From positions 1-32,402 of the forward strand of contig JADJUV010000069.1 in the NCBI GenBank assembly GCA_016716885.1: a DNA stretch of 32,402 bases, written 5' to 3'. A program made the translations under genes and the position numbers. The notes under the pieces are model-generated. The model was given only the letters and a program-made list of their open reading frames with translations. It ran no database searches and had not been told where the DNA came from. This document shows positions 23,054-30,384 of the stretch, piece after piece. Numbering within the stretch: position 1 is the first letter of the stretch; each line of letters starts with the position of its first letter. This DNA is from Candidatus Trichofilum aggregatum (GTDB taxonomy: Bacteria; Chloroflexota; Anaerolineae; Promineifilales; Promineifilaceae).

Positions 23054-25395
23054 ATCCCCGTGAGAATGACGCTTTGGGTGATAACGTCACCGCAGTTGAC
23101 GCTACCGGGAACTGGTGGTGGTGTAATCTCCCAGGTGTAGGTGGCTTCGGAATCATCGTCGTTGCCAGCCAGGTCAACGGCGCGGACGGCAAAGGTGTGG
23201 ACACCCACGGAGAGACCGGTGTAGCTGGTGGGAGTGGTGCAGGCGACAAACGGATCACCGTCTAATGAGCATTCAAATGCGGCCGCTTCATTGGCCGTAA
23301 AAGTAAAGGTAGCGTCGGTGTTAACCGTCATCAGGTCTGGCCCGGACGTAATGGTGGTATCCGGGTCTTCAAAGTCTGGCGGTGGGGCTTCGGTCGTCCA
23401 GCTATGGGAGGCTGGGGTGGTATCGGTGTTGCCTTGTGCATCGGTGGTACGCACATTGAACGTGTGTGTGCCCAGGCTCAGACCGGTGTAGGTGATGGGG
23501 CTGGTGCAGGCTGTGTAAGCGCCGCCATCCAACCGGCATTCGTAGGTCAGGTATGGGCCAGGGGTTTTGTTGTCACTACCACTGAAATCGAAGGTGACGG
23601 TCGTATCGGTGCTGGGATCGTCGGGCGCGTCCAAAATGGTGGTGTTGGGCGCAGTGCTGTCGGCGCCGGGGGGAGCGGCCACGACGGTCCAGGTGTAGGT
23701 GGCTGGGGTCAGGTCTACATTCGCGCCGGGATCACGGGTGCGGACTTCAAAGGTGTGTTCGCCAGCCAGGAGATATTCAAAGCGCATGGGGCTGGAACAT
23801 TCCACCCAGTTGTCCACGTTGGGAGGTTGGGGGGGTTCGCCCGGTTCTGGCGGTTCTGGCGCGGGATCGGGCGGTGCATCGAGGCGGCATTCAAAGCGCA
23901 GAGCGGTGGGTGGGGCCAGGTTGTCGCTACCGGTGAAGGTGAAGACAGCCGTTTCCGCCGTACTACTGCCATCAATGGGGAAGGTGAGCAACGCCGTGTC
24001 TGGTGGCGTCAGATCGGTGGTGTTGGCTGGCGCGCCTGCGCCGGGGTTACAAACCACGCCCACACATTGCACCGGTTCGGCATTGCCCGCGCCGGTGTTG
24101 CCGCCGCCGTCACTGTTGCCCGCACTGGCGGAAATGCCAAAACCGGCATTGTTATAGGCCACATTGTCGGCGATGGTGTGGTCTTCCCCGTTGACGGAGA
24201 TACCACTGCCCAGGTTATAGTTGGCCTGGTTGCCCTGAATGAGACTGCCCCCGTAGGGGTTGCCATTGATGTCGAGGTTTTCCGCTTCGACGGAGATGCC
24301 TTCGGCGTTGGTGTTGTTGGCCAGATTGTTGATTATCTGGTTGTCCACGCCGCCTTCAATGGAAATACCACCCGCCGTTGAGTAGGAAACATTGTTGTTT
24401 TCGATGAGGTTGTGGCTGGAGCCACCCCCCAATTCGATGCCGCCGGGATTGAAACGGAAATCGTTGCCCTGAATGATGTTGTGGTGGGCATTGCCCAGAC
24501 CCATCGCCGCGCCGCCCGCCAGGTGCATGACATTATTCAGCACCTGATTGTAATCGGCGTCGTCCAGGCTGATGCTTCCGTCACTGGTGTGGGAGCCGAT
24601 ATTGCCCTGGATCAGGTTGCGGTGTGAGCCTTCACGCAGTGAGATACCCGCGTCGCCTGTATCAGACAGGTAGTTGTTGATAATTTCGTTGTCGCTGGAT
24701 GATTCCAGGGTGATGCCGCCGTCGCTGTCTAGCAGGGGGTTGCTGACCAGGCCGCTGATGAAGTTGTCTTCGAGGCGGTGGCCGCTGGCGTCATAGAGGT
24801 AGATAGCCAGGTTGCCGTTGCCCAGGAAATCATTGTTTTCGATGACGCTGTTTTCGGAGTGGCTGGTGATGACAATGCCATAGCCGTTGGAGTCAAAAAC
24901 GTTGTGGCGAATGATGTTACCGATGCGGCCATTGTCTGCATCATACAGTTCCACACCGGCGTTTACGTTGCCGACGAAGTTCATGTTTTCGACAACATTG
25001 TAGGTTGCGCCAGCCATCAGGCGTACACCGTAACCATATTTCGTCACCGTGCCGTTGCGGATGATGACGTTGTCGTTGTTGACGTTGCGAATACCGGCCA
25101 GTAGCCCATCTTCTTCGCCTGGCTCAACAATCATCCCACTGGAAAGGGTGTGTCCGTTCATATCCAAGATAATATTGGACGCGCCTATGATCAACCCTTC
25201 ACCGGGACAGCCGAGCAAATCATTTTGCATCAGGGTGCTTTCGTAAATGGTTTGGCCGCAGAAGAGGTAGGCGGGGGTGGGGGCAGGTGGGGGGGGGGGG
25301 TGGGGGCAGGCCCGCATCGGCAAAACGGAGCACGAGTTGGGGAGGTGTGGGTGGGATGTAAACGGCTTCGCGGCCGCGGAATGTCTGCGTACCAC
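23026..25395 (-). CDS. Giant protein segment: NosD-like beta-helix A and three Ig-like repeats
   Basis: The largest central frame (real part from about 25300). After a Pro-rich linker (encoded by the C12 run) comes the entry signature FCGQTIYESTLMQNDLLGC and PGEGLIIGASNIILDMNGHT, then about 15 beta-helix turns (VIENNDFLGNGNLAIYLYDA, NLIQGNIGSHTSDGSISLDD). Helix A closes with EPVQCVGVVCNPG. Three Ig-like repeats follow; the first has a long Pro-rich insertion (PDPAPEPPEPGEPPQPP). The frame ends in the entry signature of helix B. The first ~30 residues (MVRRHSAAAKPFTSHPH) are out of frame. Confidence 0.82.
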   Translation of the reverse strand: MVRRHSAAAKPFTSHPHLPNSCSVLPMRACPHPPPPPAPTPAYLFCGQTIYESTLMQNDLLGCPGEGLIIGASNIILDMNGHTLSSGMIVEPGEEDGLLAGIRNVNNDNVIIRNGTVTKYGYGVRLMAGATYNVVENMNFVGNVNAGVELYDADNGRIGNIIRHNVFDSNGYGIVITSHSENSVIENNDFLGNGNLAIYLYDASGHRLEDNFISGLVSNPLLDSDGGITLESSSDNEIINNYLSDTGDAGISLREGSHRNLIQGNIGSHTSDGSISLDDADYNQVLNNVMHLAGGAAMGLGNAHHNIIQGNDFRFNPGGIELGGGSSHNLIENNNVSYSTAGGISIEGGVDNQIINNLANNTNAEGISVEAENLDINGNPYGGSLIQGNQANYNLGSGISVNGEDHTIADNVAYNNAGFGISASAGNSDGGGNTGAGNAEPVQCVGVVCNPGAGAPANTTDLTPPDTALLTFPIDGSSTAETAVFTFTGSDNLAPPTALRFECRLDAPPDPAPEPPEPGEPPQPPNVDNWVECSSPMRFEYLLAGEHTFEVRTRDPGANVDLTPATYTWTVVAAPPGADSTAPNTTILDAPDDPSTDTTVTFDFSGSDNKTPGPYLTYECRLDGGAYTACTSPITYTGLSLGTHTFNVRTTDAQGNTDTTPASHSWTTEAPPPDFEDPDTTITSGPDLMTVNTDATFTFTANEAAAFECSLDGDPFVACTTPTSYTGLSVGVHTFAVRAVDLAGNDDDSEATYTWEITPPPVPGSVNCGDVITQSVILTGMCWAVSAMA

Positions 25396-26533
25396 CTTCG
25401 GGGTCTTCTTCTACGGCATCACGGATGAGCCAGCCGTAATTGGGCGCGCCGCCCAGGATGGCGTCTACGTGGTCGGTCACGCTCCATTCGCGGTAGCCGC
25501 CGCCGGAATTGGTAACGGCCGGAACGCCGGCCGTGGCCGGTTGGTTATTCCAGGTGATCTGGCTTTGTTGCCACGCGGCCGCGACGGGAATAGCCTGCAA
25601 CGTGCGGCCGGGATCGCCATCGCCGTAAAGGCGCAAGGTGGCCGATTCCAGAACACAGTCGGACAGGCTGGCGGGGAAATCAAACAGATAGAAGGAGCGG
25701 GCATTGGCTCCCGGCACACCGGAGCTAACCAACATGGCCGCGGAAATGCCAAAGTTCGTCAACGGAAACGCCTCATTGACGTGGCTGTCTTCTACCGCGT
25801 AGAGGGTGATGTTGGCTTCGTCGCAGTTGGTCGGCGTGCCGACTGTCCAGGTGTAGGTGGCCGGAGTGGGGTCTATGTTGTCCCAGCCGTCGGCGGCACG
25901 AACCTGGAAGGTGTGCTGGCCGGGCGTTAGATTGGAAAAGACGGCGAGACCGGGGCACTCCAGCCAGGCGAGCGGGTCGTTACTGTCAAGGCGACATTCA
26001 AACTCCAGGAACCGCTCCGGCGTGGCGTTATCAACCGCGGTGAAGGTGAAAACAACGTTGCTGGCGCTGGGGTTGGGTGGGGTTTCCAGGAAGTAGGTGT
26101 CCGGGGGTTGGGTGTCAATTTCAATGGTAAAGTGATGGACTGCGGGCGTGTCATCGGTGTTGTCGTCACGGTCAATGGCCCGCACTTCAAAGGAGAAAGC
26201 GCCTTCTTCGATAACCGGCACGATCCAGGGACTGCTACAAGAGACAAAGGCCAGTTCTGGTGGCAGGGGTTGGGTGGGATCGGGCGGTTCGGGGGGTTGG
26301 GTGGGATCAAATTCCAGCAAACGGCATTCAAAGAGTAAATCTTCAGGGGCGGTGACGTTGTCTGTGCCGTTGAAGAGGAAGAGAGACGTGGCTTCGGTGT
26401 CGTCCAGTGGGCCAGCGACGAAGAAGGTTTCGGGGTCTTCGTCATCGGGCGGGGGGAAGGGGCCGGTGTATTCAAAGGCACCAGAGTCGCAACGGTTGTT
26501 TTGCGGCCGCGTTACACCACGCGCATCCGTCAT
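25220..26533 (-). CDS. Giant protein segment: beta-helix end, two Ig-like repeats and a DNRLRE domain
   Basis: It begins MTDARGVTRPQNNRCDSGAF EY, the standard end of choice-of-anchor Q/CSLREA beta-helix proteins (usual form DQRGVxRPxGxxCDIGAxEY), so it continues the N-terminal segment through a one-base break near 26525. Two long-type Ig repeats follow (FLFNGTDNVTAPEDLLFECR, FTFTAVDNATPERFLEFECR), and then a DNRLRE domain at about 25.4-25.8 kb (ATLRLYGDGDPGRTLQAIPV, SQITWNNQPAT, YREWSVTDHVDA). The frame is lost after LRFADAGLPPPPPP in the 12-C run; after it PHPRLPLLRPNHLRKH is nonsense. Confidence 0.82.
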   Translation of the reverse strand: MTDARGVTRPQNNRCDSGAFEYTGPFPPPDDEDPETFFVAGPLDDTEATSLFLFNGTDNVTAPEDLLFECRLLEFDPTQPPEPPDPTQPLPPELAFVSCSSPWIVPVIEEGAFSFEVRAIDRDDNTDDTPAVHHFTIEIDTQPPDTYFLETPPNPSASNVVFTFTAVDNATPERFLEFECRLDSNDPLAWLECPGLAVFSNLTPGQHTFQVRAADGWDNIDPTPATYTWTVGTPTNCDEANITLYAVEDSHVNEAFPLTNFGISAAMLVSSGVPGANARSFYLFDFPASLSDCVLESATLRLYGDGDPGRTLQAIPVAAAWQQSQITWNNQPATAGVPAVTNSGGGYREWSVTDHVDAILGGAPNYGWLIRDAVEEDPEGGTQTFRGREAVYIPPTPPQLVLRFADAGLPPPPPPTCPHPRLPLLRPNHLRKHPDAK

Positions 26534-28380
26534 GGGGCAAGCGCCACGCCGCCGTCAATAACCAGGCTACCGGGCTGTGTAGCCATCGTCAGAGGGAAGC
26601 CGCCGTTGTCGGCCACAGCATCCAGCATCGGGTTGGCGTTGTGACGGTCACGCAGGCCGATGAAGCCGCAGGATGTGCCGCCATCAATGTTGCCCCCCTC
26701 TGAGCCGAGGGGGAAGTTACAATCATGGCCGCCAAAATTGCCCGCCACGATGGTATTGCGGAAGATAACGGAAGTGCTGGGATAGGGCGTATTGAGATTG
26801 GTGCCTTCATCAGAGACACCACTACCGATGGGAGCCGTGTTGTGGGAGAGGGTGCTGTTGATGACATTCACGCCTGCATCGGCATCAATGTAAAGCGCAC
26901 CACCGCGAACCTGAGCCAGATTGCCGGAGATGGTGACATTTTCGTACACAGCGCCCGCGTCGCCCAGGCTGTAGATGCCACCACCCAGACCACTTTCTTC
27001 GCCAAAACCCACCAGGGCACGGTTATCCCAAAAGGTGGTGCGGCTGACATAGACTGTGCCATCGGCATCGTTGGTCATGCCACCACCGTTTTCGGCGATG
27101 TTGCTGTAGATGTTGCTGTCTTCCAGGGTGAAGCTACCACTACCCTGGTTGATGAGGCCACCACCTTCGAGGTGAGCGTGGTTGTTGTGGATGGTGAGAC
27201 GGGTGAAGTTGACGGTGGCCGCACTGTTGTTGATACCACCGCCGTTTTCGGCGCTGTTATGGCTGACGGTGCTGTCGGTGAAGGTGACGGAGCCAAAGGA
27301 GCTAAAGGTAACGGCCCCGCCTTCGCCGAGGGCTTCATTGTAGGAAAAGGTAGAACTGGTGACAGTGACCGTGCCACTGCCATCGGTGTAGAGGCCGCCC
27401 CCTTCGCCGCCATCGCTGGCATTCGGATCACCGGCCAGGTTGGTGGTGAAGGTGGTGTCGGTGATGGTTAGCGGCCGCTCGGAAGCCGAGTACACACCGC
27501 CGCCATCCCCCAGGGCGTGGTTGTCGGTAAACGTGCCGCGCACAATGGTGAGGGCAGTCCGGCCCGTGTTGGCTATGCCACCGCCATAATCACCAGAACT
27601 GTTTTCGGAGAAAGTGACATCGGTGAGCGTTAATGTCCCTTCGTGGGTGTTGTAGATGCCACCGCCGCTGTCGGCACTGTTGCCGCTGATGGTGCTGTCG
27701 CTGATCTCGACGCGGCTGGGGATGCCTAGCGGGCTGAGTTCACCGGCATTGTAGAGGCCGCCACCACTGCGGGCGGTGTTGCCGGAGATGGTGCTGTTGG
27801 TGATGATGAGACGGCCATTTGTGAGGTAAATGCCCCCCCCTTCCATGACCGTGTTGTTGTTGCTGATGACGACATTCTCCAGGCGTAATGTGCCCGGCGA
27901 GGCGCTGTAGATAGCTCCCCCATAGTCGGCACTGAAGCCATTGCGGATGGTCAGGTTGGAAAGGGTGACATTGCCAGCTATCTCCGCAATTTCCAAGACA
28001 CGGTCAAGGGCAGTGGCCTCAAGGATCGTAGAGCCAGGCCCAGCCCCTATGATGGTGAGGGGAGCGGTGATATCCAGGTCGCCGCTCAGAATATCATCGC
28101 CACTGCCAGGGGGAATGGTCATGGTGTAGACCCCAGCCCCGAGTTGGATGGTATCACTACCGGCGGTGGCATTGGCTTCCTGGAGGGCGGCCCGTAAGGT
28201 ACACGCCCCGCCGCTCGTGATACAAACGCCATCACCAGGGTTCACATCAGCGGCATCAGCCGCGCTGGAAATGGCGAAAGAGGCGGCGTTGGCCGGTGAC
28301 CTCTGGGCCAGTATAAAAAGGAACAAGAAGAAAAAGAAACTGACTACGAACCGTCTGCGTGTTGTACGAAAGAATTTCAT
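26530..28380 (-). CDS. Giant protein, N-terminal segment: signal peptide, CSLREA motif and beta-helix
   Basis: Secreted protein start. The chosen ATG at 28380 has a good Shine-Dalgarno sequence; an upstream GTG (28431) and an ATG (28410) are in frame but lack one. The signal peptide is residues 1-31 (basic RTTRRR, hydrophobic FFFFLFLFI, cleavage after ANA). The CSLREA-type motif (PGDGVCITSGGACTLRAALQ) is followed by a long beta-helix with 'GGGIYN'-like turns (IITNSTISGNTARSGGGLYN, GGGINNSAATVNFTRLTIHN), as in polymorphic outer-membrane and pectate-lyase-fold repeats. It ends GSLVIDGGVALAP; one added base gives the usual continuation into MTDARGVTRP. The gene starts 47 bp after a pseudo-receiver gene and is probably co-transcribed with it. 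Confidence 0.9.
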   Translation of the reverse strand: MKFFRTTRRRFVVSFFFFLFLFILAQRSPANAASFAISSAADAADVNPGDGVCITSGGACTLRAALQEANATAGSDTIQLGAGVYTMTIPPGSGDDILSGDLDITAPLTIIGAGPGSTILEATALDRVLEIAEIAGNVTLSNLTIRNGFSADYGGAIYSASPGTLRLENVVISNNNTVMEGGGIYLTNGRLIITNSTISGNTARSGGGLYNAGELSPLGIPSRVEISDSTISGNSADSGGGIYNTHEGTLTLTDVTFSENSSGDYGGGIANTGRTALTIVRGTFTDNHALGDGGGVYSASERPLTITDTTFTTNLAGDPNASDGGEGGGLYTDGSGTVTVTSSTFSYNEALGEGGAVTFSSFGSVTFTDSTVSHNSAENGGGINNSAATVNFTRLTIHNNHAHLEGGGLINQGSGSFTLEDSNIYSNIAENGGGMTNDADGTVYVSRTTFWDNRALVGFGEESGLGGGIYSLGDAGAVYENVTISGNLAQVRGGALYIDADAGVNVINSTLSHNTAPIGSGVSDEGTNLNTPYPSTSVIFRNTIVAGNFGGHDCNFPLGSEGGNIDGGTSCGFIGLRDRHNANPMLDAVADNGGFPLTMATQPGSLVIDGGVALAP

Positions 28381-28387
28381 TGCGATA

Positions 28388-28393
28388 CCCTCC
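28388..28393 (-). promoter_or_regulatory. Ribosome-binding site of the giant gene
   Basis: On the minus strand GGAGGG lies 7 nt before the ATG at 28380. It decides the start, since the in-frame upstream candidates have none. Confidence 0.65.
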
Positions 28394-28427
28394 AACTTGT
28401 TTTCTAACATGGCTTCTACTGTCTGTT

Positions 28428-28808
28428 TCACACCTGATAACGTGGATAGTCCTCAATGAGGGCTACAAAATCGGCGGTTTGGGTGAGAGAAATTTGGAAT
28501 CGGTCGTAGACCTGGACTCGGTTTTCGGCGGGACTGATGAGGATGATGCGCACGCGGCCGCGAACGAGAGCCTGACCGGCAAATGAAAGGGCTGTATCGT
28601 TTACCAATCCCTCTTCTAAAACGATCACTTCTGGTTGATACTGGTTAATGCCCTGCCACAGACTTTCCGGGCTGACACAGCGCACCCGACAAAGATGCAA
28701 ATTGAACATCGTGGAAAGCAGGTCATCCAAAATATCACCCAATAAGCTGTTGCGGATAACGGCTAATACGCGCACTTTTGCCTCTTCGGTGTCCACATAA
28801 GGGGTCAT
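28428..28808 (-). CDS. Degenerate receiver-domain protein (pseudo-REC) 2
   Basis: A 126-residue stand-alone protein with the receiver pattern VRVLAVIRNSLLGDILDDLL (12-31), PEVIVLEEG (59-67) and VRIILISPAENRVQVYDRFQ. Against NarL-type receivers the acidic pocket is Ile18-Arg19 and the phospho-acceptor position is Glu65. There is no output domain. It is clearly related in layout to the protein at 10674-11075, which has the same Asp-to-Glu change. Encoded 47 bp before the giant gene, in the same direction, and downstream of a response regulator gene, it could be an accessory or decoy regulator, but that is inference. Confidence 0.62.
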   Translation of the reverse strand: MTPYVDTEEAKVRVLAVIRNSLLGDILDDLLSTMFNLHLCRVRCVSPESLWQGINQYQPEVIVLEEGLVNDTALSFAGQALVRGRVRIILISPAENRVQVYDRFQISLTQTADFVALIEDYPRYQV

Positions 28809-28903
28809 ATGATATAAGCCGTGTTTGACGAAACACCGGTTTTATAAGCGGGGATAAGGGTTTAACGCCGATCACAGGCACAGTGATCAACAATAGAATG
28901 AGT

Positions 28904-29016
28904 GTACGGGGGGGGTGATTGCGTACACCTGAACGTACCCACTGGGTACTAACAGACGTACTGTTTTTGAGGTGTAAATAGGTACTTTTTAAGTACCTGG
29001 CAAAAAAGGTTGGTAC
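28904..29016. promoter_or_regulatory. Phased GTAC array, candidate operator
   Basis: GTAC begins at 28904, 28923, 28935, 28946, 28958, 28982, 28993 and 29013: eight in 113 bp, with five of the seven gaps being 11, 12 or 24 bp. Two pairs form perfect palindromes, GTACCC-ACT-GGGTAC (28935-28949) and AGGTACTT-TTT-AAGTACCT (28980-28998). NarL-family regulators bind TAC-starting heptamers, and such a regulator is encoded next door, so this may be its operator array (inference). Confidence 0.5.
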
Positions 29017-29070
29017 GAGTGCGTTAATTCGGAAGTCTTTGGTAGGTTGAGTCTGAAGACCCATCCACTA

Positions 29071-29093
29071 CCCCCTTCTCGGCGGGAAGGGGG
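29071..29093. terminator. Hairpin downstream of the response regulator gene
   Basis: CCCCCTTC (29071-29078) and GAAGGGGG (29086-29093) form a perfect 8-bp stem with a 7-nt loop, about 100 bp after the stop of the response regulator. There is no T-run. Its core is shared with the element at 30147-30167, so it may be a dispersed repeat rather than a true terminator. Confidence 0.3.
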
Positions 29094-29131
29094 AAATGCC
29101 AGGAGTGCTGGGCGGGGTTAGGAGCGGGGGA

Positions 29132-29148
29132 AACGCCAGTCTGGCGTT
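29132..29148. promoter_or_regulatory. 17-bp palindrome AACGCCAG-T-CTGGCGTT
   Basis: A perfect inverted repeat with 8-bp arms and a single central base, 43 bp after the response regulator stop. The one-base spacer makes a hairpin unlikely and a dimer-binding operator more plausible; no binding protein is known. Confidence 0.3.
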
Positions 29149-29191
29149 AATTTGCGAATTTCCAATAACGGGTGAATTGCCGGGGTAGAAA

Positions 29192-29830
29192 TTACAGATT
29201 GTGACGGCGCGCAAAATCGGCGGCTTCGTGGCGACTGCTGAGGTTGAGATGATCCAGGATGCGGCTGACATGGTTTTTGACTGTTTGCTCACTGAGGACA
29301 AGGTTTAGAGCAATCTGGCGATTGCTGGCCCCCATTTTTAACTCATGGAGTATCTCGCGCTGGCGGGTTGTAAGTTGGGCAACGACTTCGGGAACAGGGT
29401 CTTTACGGGAGGGTGTTTGGGCAAACTCCCGGAGAATCTGTTGGGTCAGGTGGGGTAGGATAGCGGGTTCGCCCCGTTCCAGTCCACGCAAATGGGTCAC
29501 TAACTCGGTGGCGGGTATGTTCTTCAGTAGATACCCTTTGGCCCCATAACGGATGGCTTCGAATAGACGATCATCCTCTTCATGAATGGTCAGAAAAACA
29601 ATCTTGATCGAAGGCTGTTCAGCCAGAATGATGCTGGTGGCATCTAGTCCCGAGCCATCGGGTAAGGAGAAATCCATCAGGATCAAATCGGGTCTGAGAG
29701 TACGAGCTTTGGTGATGGCCTCTTGAACGGAACAGGCACCCCCCACGACGGTCATATCTGGTTGACCGTCAATGAGTCGGGATAATCCTTCCTGAAATAA
29801 TATCTGGTCGTCAACGAGTAAGATACGCAT
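29192..29830 (-). CDS. NarL/FixJ-family response regulator (LuxR-type HTH)
   Basis: A 212-residue response regulator. The receiver begins MRILLVDDQILFQEGL with acidic pocket Asp7-Asp8, phospho-acceptor Asp53 (LILMDFSLPDGSG), the Thr in FLTIHEE and Lys in YLLKNIP. The C-terminal LuxR helix-turn-helix is LTTRQREILHELKMGASNRQ followed by LSEQTVKNHVSRILDHLNL. The ATG at 29830 is chosen because receivers start right there; in-frame starts at 29908 (ATG) and 29947 (TTG) would add an unconserved tail. No start has a good Shine-Dalgarno sequence. The HisKA_3 kinase encoded at 31093-32402 is the natural partner, and the downstream pseudo-receiver/giant operon the likely target. Confidence 0.93.
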   Translation of the reverse strand: MRILLVDDQILFQEGLSRLIDGQPDMTVVGGACSVQEAITKARTLRPDLILMDFSLPDGSGLDATSIILAEQPSIKIVFLTIHEEDDRLFEAIRYGAKGYLLKNIPATELVTHLRGLERGEPAILPHLTQQILREFAQTPSRKDPVPEVVAQLTTRQREILHELKMGASNRQIALNLVLSEQTVKNHVSRILDHLNLSSRHEAADFARRHNL

Positions 29831-29947
29831 AGGTGACAAGGGAAAGGAACGAGCATGCAGCCCTTGGGGGATGTTTACTGCTGTATGGGTATATTGATGA
29901 TTGGTCATGATGAAACCAATGGATGTCAAACGCCGACTGGGTGGCAA

Positions 29948-30384
29948 AAGAGTGACTGGAACACGAATAGGCTAGCAGAGGTGGCTTACAAATCGGCTTA
30001 CCGGATGTTGGTGCTTTCTATTTGTAGGTATACAGCCCCACACCCTTACCTTCTCCCTCACTGTAGTTTAAAAACAGTCAGGTAACACGGTTTCCCCACC
30101 CTAACCCCGCTCTCAGGGGCGGGGAACTTTTAAAGTGCCGGTATTTCCCCTTTCCGCCGGGAAGGGGTAGGGATGGGCGAATCAACTCATTACCCGATTA
30201 AAAATTTAATCAAAAAACAGGGAGAGGGGGCAGACTCCCTTGTCCCGCGCAGGGAGACGGATCGGGGATGAGGGTGAAGATTCGCCTCTGTTTTATTTTC
30301 TGGAAACGAGTGTGTTGGTCTATAAGTCATGAACGCGAATAGAGGTCGTTTTATGTTTCCGTTACGTCTGTTCTGGAGTTGGGG
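29948..30384. other. Intergenic region with GC-rich inverted repeats
   Basis: No credible gene. It contains CCCTAACCCC and ATCGGGGATGAGGGTGAAG stretches plus two hairpins: CCCCGC/GCGGGG near 30104-30123 and CCCCTTTCCGCCGGGAAGGGG at 30147-30167. This looks like a dispersed intergenic element; part of its core recurs at 29071-29093. It separates the response regulator from the membrane-protein/kinase genes. Confidence 0.45.
30147..30167. repeat. Inverted repeat shared with 29071-29093
   Basis: The near-perfect inverted repeat CCCCTTTCCGCCGGGAAGGGG contains the core CGGGAAGGGG, also seen with slight change in the hairpin at 29071-29093. It is probably a copy of a dispersed hairpin element. Confidence 0.45.

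Larger units (their letters stand above)
13572..28380 (-). other. Giant modular secreted protein locus (~14.8 kb, ~4,900 residues), frame-broken
   Basis: Twelve successive frames with no non-coding gap form one reading unit: each frame ends inside a domain that continues in the next. Order from N-terminus: signal peptide, CSLREA, beta-helix with choice-of-anchor end, 2 Ig-like repeats, DNRLRE, NosD helix A (25.25-24.13 kb), 3 Ig, NosD B (23.06-22.11), 2 Ig, NosD C (21.60-20.48), about 7 Ig, NosD D (18.43-17.22), a spacer domain, 1 Ig, DNRLRE, 7 Ig, DNRLRE. Breaks lie near 26525, 25289-25300, 23048, 22105, 21100, 20345, 20300, 20250, 20160, 19945, 19610, 18655, 17985 and 17351; most are repaired by adding or removing one base, often in a G or C run. 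Likely an exported adhesin or matrix scaffold. It is one gene with sequencing errors, a phase-variable gene, or a decaying gene. Confidence 0.75.
28809..29191. other. Intergenic region before the pseudo-receiver/giant operon
   Basis: This ~380-bp region has no credible gene (frames on both strands lack similarity). It holds a cluster of eight GTAC motifs (28904-29016), two inverted repeats (29071-29093 and 29132-29148), and G-runs. It should contain the promoter of the operon running to the left. Confidence 0.6.

Noticed and set aside
23404..24381. A 325-codon plus-strand frame opposite the giant gene
   Set aside because: It is a shadow of the minus-strand Ig and beta-helix repeats: its composition mirrors the repeats, and no start signal or domain is seen.
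13572..28380. CRISPR-like array, because of the regular repeats
   Set aside because: Repeats are degenerate, 70-90 codons long and encode Ig-like or beta-helix units; there are no short identical repeats with unique spacers and no cas genes.
28735..29064. A 109-codon minus-strand frame across the GTAC region
   Set aside because: It overlaps the pseudo-receiver start in another frame, has no domain pattern and reads through the inverted repeats.
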